From positions 1 to 64,000 of the forward strand of contig NZ_FNIX01000017.1 of assembly GCF_900104175.1 (NCBI RefSeq): a stretch of 64,000 nt of DNA. The letters run 5' to 3'. Below, piece by piece: positions 1 to 7,383 of the stretch. This stretch comes from Lentzea jiangxiensis (GTDB lineage Bacteria > Actinomycetota > Actinomycetes > Mycobacteriales > Pseudonocardiaceae). The stretch's first letter is position 1; each line of letters starts with the position of its first letter. The notes under the pieces are model-generated. The model did not search any database and was not told the origin of the DNA. It worked only from the letters and a program-made list of their open reading frames with translations. A program made the translations under genes and the position numbers.

Positions 1-126
<126 letters not shown>

Positions 127-375
127 GGATTGTGTTTGATCGCTCCAGACGGAATATGTCTGGCAATCTGATATTACTCTCAAAGGAATATCTCTGACGA
201 GAGATATTCATATTACTGGCTGTGTTATCGGCACGCTGTTGAGTTCTCAAAGAACACGCGCACACCGCAGCTAATCTCCGAAGAGAGTCACTTCCGGGGC
301 TGTGTCTGGCTTAGAAGTCTTTCGCCGCGCTCCGTTCCGGTCTGTTTCCCGGCCCGTTCCGCGCTGGCAGAGAGA
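127..375 (-). other. rRNA operon leader with processing hairpins and antitermination-type box
   Basis: This is the transcribed leader between the rRNA promoter and 16S. On the minus strand it holds TGTTCTTTGAGAACTC (about 241-257), which resembles the boxA-type element usual in actinobacterial rRNA leaders. Two hairpins follow: GAATATCTC/GAGATATTC at 186-209 with a 6-nt loop, and CCAGAC/GTCTGG at 145-163. They may serve in RNase III processing of the pre-16S, with pairing partners expected downstream of 16S outside the window. The leader is clearly richer in A and T than its surroundings. Confidence 0.7.
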
Positions 376-404
376 AATTTACACGGGCGTCCCACGAGAT
401 CCAA
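376..404 (-). promoter_or_regulatory. Probable rRNA operon promoter
   Basis: On the minus strand a -35-like TTGGAT (399-404) is followed after exactly 17 bases by a -10-like TAAATT (376-381). It lies about 250 bp before the 16S start, as expected for an actinobacterial rRNA promoter recognised by the primary sigma factor. Further promoters may lie upstream toward 517; none was convincing. The 405-517 stretch holds no gene. Confidence 0.5.
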
Positions 405-517
405 ATCGGGGGTCCTTCACCAAGTAATCGCAGGTCAGACACCACGCAGATGGCTCAAACCCGCCAAGATCGACGCAGAGTGTGACCGGGGCCACGCGGA
501 GAATCTTGCACCTGGCG

Positions 518-1645
518 TCAGTGGGGTGCGCTCGGCAGGTGCACGGTGACCGACAGACCGCCGGTCGGCACGGCCACTGCCTGGGCAAACCCGCCGTGAG
601 CGGCCACCGCGGCACGCACGATCGACAGGCCGAGACCCGTGCCGGACTGGCTGGTGCGGTCCTTGACGCCCCGGCGGAACGGCTCGAACAGCTCCTCGAC
701 GCGGTCGGGCGGGATGAGCGGACCGGACGACGACACCCTCAGCACCGACCACTTCGGCCCGGTCTCGACCACGGTCTCGATCCACCCGCCGACGTGGTTG
801 TGCCGGACTGCGTTCTCCAGGAGGTTGCCGGCGATGCGCTCCAGCAGGGCGGGGTCGCCGACCGCGAGAGCCGGCACGCACCGGAACACCGCGCGCAGGT
901 TCCGCGCCTCCGCCTCGGCCCGCGTGGCCTTCCACGCCGACTCGACGACGGCGGACAGGTCGACCGGTTCACGCACGGCGAGCCCGATGCCGTCCGTGCG
1001 CGCGAGCAACAGCAGTGCGGACACCAACTGTTCGGCACGCTCCCCTGCCGCGCGCACGACTCCGGCCATGCGGCGCAGCTCTTCGACGTCGGCGTCCGGA
1101 TCGGACAGAGTCACGTCCAGTTCCGTGCGCACCACTGAGAGAGGAGTGCGCAGTTCGTGCGACGCGTTCGCGACGAACCGTCGTTGCGAGTCGAAGGCCG
1201 CTTCGAGCCGGTCGAGCATCGCGTCGAACGTGTCCGCGAGGTCCGCGACCTCGTCACGCGGTCCCTCCAGGCGCAGCCTCGACCCGAGCGACTCGGCCGA
1301 CAGCTGACGTGCGGCGCCCGTGACGTCGTGCAGCGGTTTGAGGACACGGCCGGTGAACGTCCATGCGAGCAGAGCGGCGGCCAGCACGATGCAGGCGAAC
1401 GCGACCAATCCCGCGCGCAGGAGGTCTTGGCGGGCGGCAGCGGTCAGCGCGTCGGTCAGCGTCTGCACGGTGACGGTGACCCCGTCGACCGTGACCTGGC
1501 TGTCGGAGGGGAACGACGGCGACGAGTCGAAGACCCGTCCGACCAGCGTCCACCCGAGGAACAGCAGGACAGCGCTCACCACGGCGACGAGCGCGGTGGT
1601 GAGCAGCGTGATCCGGAGACGCAGTCCTGGGCCGCGTCTGCGCAT
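518..1645 (-). CDS. Two-component sensor histidine kinase
   Basis: Membrane kinase of about 375 residues, taking the ATG one base after the TGA of the upstream response regulator. Two membrane helices (about 12-34 and 77-98) flank a short extracellular loop. A HAMP linker (about 99-150) and a dimerisation helix follow, with the phospho-acceptor His near residue 163 in ASHELRTPLS. The ATP-binding domain has the N box NLLENAVRHN (about 274-283) and the G box GTGLGLSIV. The usual Asp of the DxGxG box is replaced (SSSGPLIPPD); many actinobacterial kinases carry a similar NTGP-type variant. It pairs with the regulator at 1647-2330. The signal sensed cannot be read from the sequence. Confidence 0.93.
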   Translation of the reverse strand: MRRRGPGLRLRITLLTTALVAVVSAVLLFLGWTLVGRVFDSSPSFPSDSQVTVDGVTVTVQTLTDALTAAARQDLLRAGLVAFACIVLAAALLAWTFTGRVLKPLHDVTGAARQLSAESLGSRLRLEGPRDEVADLADTFDAMLDRLEAAFDSQRRFVANASHELRTPLSVVRTELDVTLSDPDADVEELRRMAGVVRAAGERAEQLVSALLLLARTDGIGLAVREPVDLSAVVESAWKATRAEAEARNLRAVFRCVPALAVGDPALLERIAGNLLENAVRHNHVGGWIETVVETGPKWSVLRVSSSGPLIPPDRVEELFEPFRRGVKDRTSQSGTGLGLSIVRAAVAAHGGFAQAVAVPTGGLSVTVHLPSAPH

Positions 1646-1646
1646 G

Positions 1647-2330
1647 TCAGTCCTCAGCAGATCCGTTCGAAGCACTCGGCACCCGGTACCCGGAGCCCAC
1701 GACGGTGTCGATGATGCCCGGCTCGCCGAGCTTCTTGCGCAACGTCATCACGGTGACGCGCACGGTCGTGGTGAACGGGTCGGCGTTCTCGTCCCACACG
1801 CGCTCGAGCAGCTCCTCGCTGCTGACGACCGATCCCTTGGCCGCGAGCAGCACCTCCAGGACGCCGAACTCCTTGCGCGTCAGCTCGATCGGGGTGCCGC
1901 CGCGCGCCACGGTGCGTCGCGCCGGGTCCAGCTCGACGTCCTGCGCGGACAGCACGGGCGGGGTCGCGGGCGTCGCGCGCCGGGCCAGCGCCCGCACGCG
2001 CGCCACGAGCTCGGGGAACGCGAAGGGCTTCGCGAGGTAGTCGTCGGCGCCCAGCGACAGCCCGGACACGCGGTCCTCGATCGAGCCGCTGGCCGTCAGC
2101 ATCATGACCCTGGTGAGCGCGCCGGAGCTGAGGATCTCCTTGCACAGCTCGTCGCCGGACATCCCCGGCAGGTCGCGGTCGAGCACCACGACGTCGTACC
2201 GCGTGACGGTCGACTTCTCGTGCCCGGTCTCGCCGTCGTAGGCGACGTCCACGGCCATGCCTTCGCGCCTCAGGCCGCGAGCGATCGCGTCGGCCAGGGG
2301 CGCCTCGTCCTCGACAACCAGAATCCGCAC
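1647..2330 (-). CDS. OmpR/PhoB-family response regulator
   Basis: DNA-binding regulator of about 227 residues. The receiver domain opens VRILVVEDE, with phospho-acceptor Asp near 51 (VVLDRDLPG) and conserved Lys near 101 (YLAKPF). The C-terminal winged helix has the recognition region TTTVRVTVMTLRKKLG and ends VVGSGYRV. The GTG at 2330 is preferred because VRILVVEDE is where family members begin; an in-frame ATG lies 6 codons upstream (2348). It is first in an operon with the histidine kinase, with one base between stop and start. Confidence 0.93.
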   Translation of the reverse strand: MRILVVEDEAPLADAIARGLRREGMAVDVAYDGETGHEKSTVTRYDVVVLDRDLPGMSGDELCKEILSSGALTRVMMLTASGSIEDRVSGLSLGADDYLAKPFAFPELVARVRALARRATPATPPVLSAQDVELDPARRTVARGGTPIELTRKEFGVLEVLLAAKGSVVSSEELLERVWDENADPFTTTVRVTVMTLRKKLGEPGIIDTVVGSGYRVPSASNGSAED

Positions 2331-2394
2331 GAGTCCAAGGTGCCACATCCACCTGAGACCACGCTTAACGGCACCTTCACGCGAGCTGCCGGAG

Positions 2395-2844
2395 CTATCC
2401 GCGCTGGTGGTGCGCCAGAAGTGCGCCCAGCAGACGGGTCAGTTCCTCCCGGTCCCGTTCCCCGAGCGGTCCCAGGAGCGCGGCCTGTGCCCCGTCGAGC
2501 GCACGGTCGAGCCGGCACAGCCGCGTCTTGCCGAGCTCGGTGAGCGTCACCGTGTTGCGCCTGCGGTCCCGCGGGTCCGGCGCACGGTCGACGAACCCCT
2601 GCTCCGACAGCTCGTTCACCGCCGCCACGACGTCGCTGCGGTCCATGTTGCAGCGGCGGCCGAGGTCGGCCTGGCTGGCCGCGCCGAACTCGTCGAGCGC
2701 GGCGAGCACCCGGTAGTGGTAGCCCCGCGCTCCCTCTTCACCGAAGGCCTCGGAGGCGAGCCGGTGCGCGTGCACCGCGAGCTGGCTCAGCAGCCAGCTC
2801 GGTTTCCCTGCCAGACGTGCGGGGGTCTCCTCCATGGACGTCAT
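2395..2844 (-). CDS. MarR-family transcriptional regulator
   Basis: About 149 residues (or 146 from a second in-frame ATG at 2835). The winged helix-turn-helix reads SQADLGRRCNMDRSDVVAAV, followed by the typical wing DPRDRRRNTVTLTELG, and helices at both ends form the dimer interface. MarR proteins are usually ligand-relieved repressors. The gene is divergent from the NTF2-like gene at 2926, and three copies of a 15-bp palindrome lie between the two starts. The regulator therefore probably represses both genes. The ligand is unknown. Confidence 0.92.
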   Translation of the reverse strand: MTSMEETPARLAGKPSWLLSQLAVHAHRLASEAFGEEGARGYHYRVLAALDEFGAASQADLGRRCNMDRSDVVAAVNELSEQGFVDRAPDPRDRRRNTVTLTELGKTRLCRLDRALDGAQAALLGPLGERDREELTRLLGALLAHHQRG

Positions 2845-2852
2845 CCTAAAAC

Positions 2853-2910
2853 GTTGGCGCCACCAACGACGATGTGCAATGTTGGTGACGCCAACGTTGG
2901 CGCCACCAAC
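2853..2910. promoter_or_regulatory. Three operator palindromes for the adjacent MarR regulator
   Basis: The sequence GTTGG-N5-CCAAC occurs three times: 2853-2867, 2881-2895 and 2896-2910. The second and third abut exactly. The first lies 8 bp from the upstream ATG of the MarR gene and the third 15 bp before the NTF2-like gene, so a bound dimer could block both promoters. That the MarR protein binds here is inferred from position and symmetry. Confidence 0.8.
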
Positions 2911-2925
2911 TAGTCAGGGGTTCTC

Positions 2926-3327
2926 ATGTCCGCGACAGACCGTCTCGAGATCAACGTCCTGTTCAGCAAGCTGGCCCGCCTGCTCGACGAGAAGCGGTGG
3001 GACGACGCGCACACCGTCTTCGACCGCGACATCGCGATCTCCTCACCCCGCAACGGCGAGATCAACGGCGTCGACGAGTTCGTCGCGGCGATGCGGAGCG
3101 CGGACAAGCCGGACGAGCTCACCCAGCACATGACCACCGGTCTGCTGGTGGAGTTCGACGGCGACAAGGCCACCGCCTCGGCGAACTCGGTGACCTACTT
3201 CTTCCGTGCCGGCGAGGCGCCCTTCCGCACCGCGGGACTGCGCCTGGACTGCGTCGCGGTCAGGACGCCCGCCGGCTGGCGGCTGCGCGAGTCGCGGACG
3301 ACCCTGCTCTGGCTGCGCGAGTCCTGA
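2926..3327 (+). CDS. NTF2-like / SnoaL-like domain protein
   Basis: A 133-residue single-domain protein with the cone-shaped alpha+beta fold pattern of the NTF2/SnoaL superfamily. An N-terminal helix (INVLFSKLARLLDEKRWDDA) is followed by an acidic strand, an EFVAAMRS helix and C-terminal strands (GWRLRESRTTLLWL). Such proteins may be small isomerases, dehydratases or binding proteins; no catalytic residue can be assigned. It is divergent from a MarR repressor gene and is probably its main target. A ribosome-binding-like CAGGGG precedes the ATG. Confidence 0.8.
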   Translation: MSATDRLEINVLFSKLARLLDEKRWDDAHTVFDRDIAISSPRNGEINGVDEFVAAMRSADKPDELTQHMTTGLLVEFDGDKATASANSVTYFFRAGEAPFRTAGLRLDCVAVRTPAGWRLRESRTTLLWLRES

Positions 3328-3339
3328 CCGGGTCCTCGG

Positions 3340-3990
3340 TCAGGACTTCCGTGCGGGCCGGTCCACCACGACGGTCGAGGCGGTCTGCAGCGCCCGCAGC
3401 TCCAGCAACGCCGGGTGCTCCTCGGCCAGCCGGGCGGCGTTCAGCAACGACCGCAGCGCGGCCGTCTCGCCACGGGCCCGCTCCAGCGCCGCACGTCCCT
3501 CCGAGGCCGCCACCAGTTCGGCCAGCGCGGCCCGCCGCAGCTCACCCGGCATGACGACGTCGCGAACGGCGACCTCGGACACGGTGATCCCCAACTCCTC
3601 GGCGCGTGCCGCGACACCGGCCAGCATCTCGACGGCGACGGCGTCCCGCTCTGGGTCCACCGCCGAGTGCGCGCGGGTGACCACGGCGGCGCGCAAAGCG
3701 AGCTGCACCGCGGTGTAGAGGTCGGACTCGGGCTCGGCCGACTCCATGACGAACTTCGTCGGCGAGGTCACCGCCCACCGCACCACGACCGTCACGCGCA
3801 CCAGGACCCCGTCGGCGGTGGGAACCTCCTGCGCCGCCGGGGTCATCGTCCGCGAGCGGACGTCGACGCGGGTCAGCACGGACCGCATCGGCACGCGGTG
3901 CCGTCCGGGACCGAGCTCACCGACCAGCACACCGCGGTCGAACCGGACACCCCGCTCCCACGGGTACAACGTGCGCTTCATCGTCTCCAC
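3340..3990 (-). CDS. SPFH/Band 7 domain protein (slipin-like)
   Basis: A 216-residue protein with a Band 7 core. The N-terminal half (RVDVRSRTMTPAAQEVPTAD, then GVLVRVTVVVRWAV) matches the strand pattern of stomatins and slipins. The helical part ELGITVSEVAVRDVVMPGEL is the hallmark end of the slipin core, and an Ala/Glu-rich helix follows. Unlike typical slipins there is no N-terminal membrane hairpin, so it may be soluble or peripheral. It converges on the NTF2-like gene 12 bp away. Its function is not known. Confidence 0.8.
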   Translation of the reverse strand: METMKRTLYPWERGVRFDRGVLVGELGPGRHRVPMRSVLTRVDVRSRTMTPAAQEVPTADGVLVRVTVVVRWAVTSPTKFVMESAEPESDLYTAVQLALRAAVVTRAHSAVDPERDAVAVEMLAGVAARAEELGITVSEVAVRDVVMPGELRRAALAELVAASEGRAALERARGETAALRSLLNAARLAEEHPALLELRALQTASTVVVDRPARKS

Positions 3991-4093
3991 CCCCGTCCGG
4001 ACAGGCCACGACCCCGGCCGGCGAGGCGGTGAGCGGGAGTCCTCGAAGGACTCGCAGAGCTCCTCGCCCCCGTGTGCGGCCGGGGTCGTGGCG

Positions 4094-4124
4094 TCAGGAT
4101 TCGAACCTGGTCTCTACAGAACCA
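4094..4124 (-). tRNA. tRNA-like fragment (T-arm and overlapping anticodon-like arm)
   Basis: On the minus strand, CCAGG-TTCGAAT-CCTGA (4094-4110) is a T-arm with the invariant TTCGAAT loop and four of five stem pairs. Directly upstream and overlapping it, TGGTT-CTGTAGA-GACCA (4108-4124) forms a 5-bp stem with a 7-base loop whose middle bases GTA would be a Tyr anticodon. The two arms share bases, and no convincing acceptor stem closes the structure, so this is not a normal tRNA. It may be a decayed tRNA, a tRNA-like RNA or chance. It lies in the 220-bp gap between dxs and the SPFH gene. Confidence 0.3.
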
Positions 4125-4210
4125 ACGCGTCCGCCCTATCACGGGACCGGGCGAGGGAAACCTGCCGGGCCGCCTGGAGCGGACGCTCTCGGGGAGGGAG
4201 GTTAGCCGAC

Positions 4211-6124
4211 CTACTTCTCCGCGGTCGCGTCGATTTCCACGGGCAGGCACTCCAGCCGCGCCGCCCACTCCGTCACGCGGCGTGCGACGTCCTGCGCGGT
4301 GATGCCGCACAACGCCAGCACCTCGCCGCGCGAGCCGTGGTCGTGGAACTGCTGCGGCAGGGCGATGTCCCGCAACGGCACGTCGACGTCGGCGTCGCGC
4401 AGGGCGGCCGCGAAAGCCGACCCGAAGCCACCGTGCCGGCCGCCGTCCTCGACGGTCACGACGAGCTTGTGCGACGCGGCCATCTCCACGAGGTCGGACG
4501 ACATCGGATAGATCCACCGCGGGTCGACGACCGTCACGCCGATGCCCTGGTCCTCCAGCCGTTGCGCGGCTTCGAGACCGAGCTCGCCCAGCGCACCGAC
4601 CGTCACCAGCAGCACGTCGTTGCCGGAACGGCGGAGCACGTCGACGGAACCCACGCGCTCCAGCGCCGGCAGGTCCGCGCCCACGGACGCCTTCGGGTAG
4701 CGGATCACCGTCGGGGCGTCCGAGACCGCCACGGCCTCGCGCAGCTCCTCGGCGAGCGTGCCGGCGTCACGCGGCGCCGCCACGTGGACGCCGGGGATGA
4801 CGCCGAGGATCGACATGTCCCACATGCCGTGGTGCGACGCGCCGTCCGGGCCGGTGACACCCGCGCGGTCCAGCACGACCGTGACGCCCTGCTTGTGCAG
4901 CGCCACGTCCATCAGCAGCTGGTCGAAGGCCCGGTTGAGGAACGTCGCGTACACCGCGACGACCGGGTGCAGGCCGCCGATCGCGAGACCGGCGGCGGAG
5001 GTCAGCGCGTGCTGCTCCGCGATGCCGACGTCGAAGAAGCGCTCCGGGAACGCCTTGGCGAACGCGTCCAGACCGGTCGGCCCCTGCATCGCGGCGGTGA
5101 TCGCCACGACGTCGGAGCGCTCGCGGCCGATCTCGACCAGTGAGTCGGAGAACACGTGCGTCCAGGTGCGGCTGGTCGGCTTCAGGTCCTCGCCGGTGAT
5201 CGGGTCGATGACGCCGGTGGCGTGCATCTGGTCGGCCTCGTGGTTCTCGGCCGGCGCGAAGCCCATGCCCTTGCGGGTGACGGCGTGCACGATGACCGGG
5301 CCGCCGAACGACTTCGCGCGCTGCAGAGCGGACTCCAGCGTCGCGATGTCGTGGCCGTCGACCGGGCCGATGTACTTGAGGCCGAGGTCCTCGAACATCG
5401 CCTGCGGCGCCAGCGCGTCCTTGATGCCGCGCTTGGCGGCGTGCAGGGCGGCGTAAACGGGCTTGCCGAAGATCGGCGTCTGCTGCAGGGCGCTCTTGCC
5501 CTTCTCCAGCACGCGCTCGTAGCCGGGGCGCAGGCGCAGCGACGACAGGTGGTCGGCGAGACCACCGATGGTCGGCGAGTACGAGCGGCCGTTGTCGTTG
5601 ACGACGATCACGACCGGGCGGTTCTTGTCCGCCGCGATGTTGTTCAACGCCTCCCAGCACATGCCGCCGGTCAGCGCGCCGTCGCCGACGACCGCGACCA
5701 CGTGGCCGTGGGCGCCGTTGATCTGCTTCGCCTTCGCCAGACCGTCGGCGTAGGACAACGCCGTCGAGGCGTGCGAGCTCTCCTGCACGTCGTGCTCGGA
5801 CTCCGCCCGCGACGGGTAGCCCGACATCCCGCCCCGCTGGCGCAGCCGGTCGAAGCCGTCGCGCCGACCCGTGACGATCTTGTGCACGTACGACTGGTGA
5901 CCGGTGTCGAACACGATCGGGTCCTGCGGCGAGTCGAACACGCGGTGCAGAGCCACGGTCAGCTCGACGACACCCAGGTTCGGGCCCAGGTGCCCGCCCG
6001 TCTTGGACACCTTGTCGACCAGGAAACGCCGGATCTCCTCGCACAGCCGCGACAGCTGCGCCTCGTCCATCCGTTTCAGATCAGCCGGTCCGTGCACGGA
6101 CTCCAGCAGGGTCACCACGCCCAC
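4211..6124 (-). CDS. dxs: 1-deoxy-D-xylulose-5-phosphate synthase
   Basis: The 637-residue thiamine-diphosphate enzyme condenses pyruvate and glyceraldehyde 3-phosphate, the entry step of the MEP isoprenoid pathway. Full-length family features are visible: TGGHLGPNLGVVELT, DTGHQSYVHKIVTGR, the ThDP/Mg site VVGDGALTGGMCWEALNN, and the pyrimidine-domain FFDVGIAEQHA with catalytic Glu. The substrate loop DRAGVTGPDGASHHG is also present. The GTG at 6124 has AGGAG four bases upstream; GTG codons at 6118 and 6115 are alternatives. It appears monocistronic. Confidence 0.98.
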   Translation of the reverse strand: MGVVTLLESVHGPADLKRMDEAQLSRLCEEIRRFLVDKVSKTGGHLGPNLGVVELTVALHRVFDSPQDPIVFDTGHQSYVHKIVTGRRDGFDRLRQRGGMSGYPSRAESEHDVQESSHASTALSYADGLAKAKQINGAHGHVVAVVGDGALTGGMCWEALNNIAADKNRPVVIVVNDNGRSYSPTIGGLADHLSSLRLRPGYERVLEKGKSALQQTPIFGKPVYAALHAAKRGIKDALAPQAMFEDLGLKYIGPVDGHDIATLESALQRAKSFGGPVIVHAVTRKGMGFAPAENHEADQMHATGVIDPITGEDLKPTSRTWTHVFSDSLVEIGRERSDVVAITAAMQGPTGLDAFAKAFPERFFDVGIAEQHALTSAAGLAIGGLHPVVAVYATFLNRAFDQLLMDVALHKQGVTVVLDRAGVTGPDGASHHGMWDMSILGVIPGVHVAAPRDAGTLAEELREAVAVSDAPTVIRYPKASVGADLPALERVGSVDVLRRSGNDVLLVTVGALGELGLEAAQRLEDQGIGVTVVDPRWIYPMSSDLVEMAASHKLVVTVEDGGRHGGFGSAFAAALRDADVDVPLRDIALPQQFHDHGSRGEVLALCGITAQDVARRVTEWAARLECLPVEIDATAEK

Positions 6125-6177
6125 CTCACTCCTGAAGACTTCGGCTCAGTCTACGGAGACGCGACTGAGACGCATGG

Positions 6178-7383
6178 TCACGGCGTCTCAGGTACGAGCA
6201 GCGCGATGCACTCCACGTGCTGCGTCATCGGGAACGCGTCGAACGCCCGGAGATCAGCGAGCCGGTACCCCTGAACTGTGAATTCGGCCAGGTCGCGGGC
6301 CAGGGCGGCGGGGTCGCAGGCCACGTACACGACCCGCTGCGGACGGCGTCGTGCGACTTCAGCCACAACGACCTTGCCCGCTCCCTTGCGGGGCGGGTCC
6401 AGCACGACGACGTGGGGGTCCTCGACGGGCAGCCTGCGCGTCACGGCGCGCTCGACCTTGTCCGCCACCCACTCCACCTGCGGCAGGCGGCGGAGGTTGC
6501 GCCTGCCGTCCTCCACGGCACCGGGGAAGGACTCCACGACCAGCACCGATCCGCTTTCGCCGACCTGACGGGCGAGCACGGACGCGAAGAGCCCCGCACC
6601 GCCGTAGAGGTCCCACGCGCGTTGGCCCGGCTCGGCCGCGGCCCACTGCCCCACGACGGTCGCGAAGGTGTCCGCGGCGGCCGGGTGGACCTGCCAGAAA
6701 CCCTCGGCGGAAATCCGCCACTTCCGCTGGGCGGCGGTCTCGACGGCCGTACCCGATCCGGCACGTCGCGCGGTGTGCCGGCCGCGCACCTCACCCACGT
6801 GGCGGTTGCCGTCACCGTCCTGGACGATCGTCAGCTCCTGCGCCCGCCACGTGCGGCCGGTCACCGCCTCGACCATGCCCGGCCGGGAGATCACGCAGTG
6901 GTCGACCGGGATCACGTCGTGGGAACGGGTGCCGCGGAAACCCGGCCTCCCGTCGCGGTCGACGGCCATCCGGATCCGGGTCCGCCACTCCAGCGGACCG
7001 CCGGGCAGCGCCTCGACGACCACGTCCCGTTCGATCTTGCCGAGCCGGGAGAGCTGCTCCCGGACGACCTGGGCCTTGAGCTCCCTTTGCGCGTCCCACG
7101 AGACGTGCTGGAAGTCGCAGCCGCCGCACTTCCCCGGCCCGCTGAACGGGCAGGGCGGCGACACACGGTCCGGTGAGGGCTCCAGGATCTCCACGGCGTC
7201 CGCACGGCAGAACGAGCCGCCGTTGTCTTCGTACACCGACACCACGACGCGCTCACCGGGCAGCGCGTGACGTACGAACAGAACGCGTCCCTCGTGCCGT
7301 GCAACGAAATGCCCGCCGTGAGCGACGGCGCCCACTTCGACCTCGAACTTGCGTCCGGTCCAGTCTTCCTTGGTCGAGCTCAT
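6178..7383 (-). CDS. TRAM-domain class I SAM-dependent RNA (uracil-5-)-methyltransferase
   Basis: 401 residues of the TrmA/RlmD family. The N-terminal TRAM RNA-binding domain spans about 10-70. A cysteine cluster CPFSGPGKCGGC probably binds an iron-sulfur cluster. The C-terminal Rossmann domain has SAM motif LYGGAGLFASVLA, then DPPRKG and the catalytic Cys motif YVACDPAALARDL. It probably makes 5-methyluridine in tRNA or rRNA; which site cannot be told from sequence. The ATG overlaps the TGA of the upstream permease by 4 bases, so translation is coupled. Confidence 0.92.
   Translation of the reverse strand: MSSTKEDWTGRKFEVEVGAVAHGGHFVARHEGRVLFVRHALPGERVVVSVYEDNGGSFCRADAVEILEPSPDRVSPPCPFSGPGKCGGCDFQHVSWDAQRELKAQVVREQLSRLGKIERDVVVEALPGGPLEWRTRIRMAVDRDGRPGFRGTRSHDVIPVDHCVISRPGMVEAVTGRTWRAQELTIVQDGDGNRHVGEVRGRHTARRAGSGTAVETAAQRKWRISAEGFWQVHPAAADTFATVVGQWAAAEPGQRAWDLYGGAGLFASVLARQVGESGSVLVVESFPGAVEDGRRNLRRLPQVEWVADKVERAVTRRLPVEDPHVVVLDPPRKGAGKVVVAEVARRRPQRVVYVACDPAALARDLAEFTVQGYRLADLRAFDAFPMTQHVECIALLVPETP

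Noticed and set aside
1647..1675. Longer histidine kinase start at 1675
   Set aside because: It would overlap the response regulator by 29 bases and adds a weak N-terminus; the ATG at 1645 follows the regulator's stop by one base.
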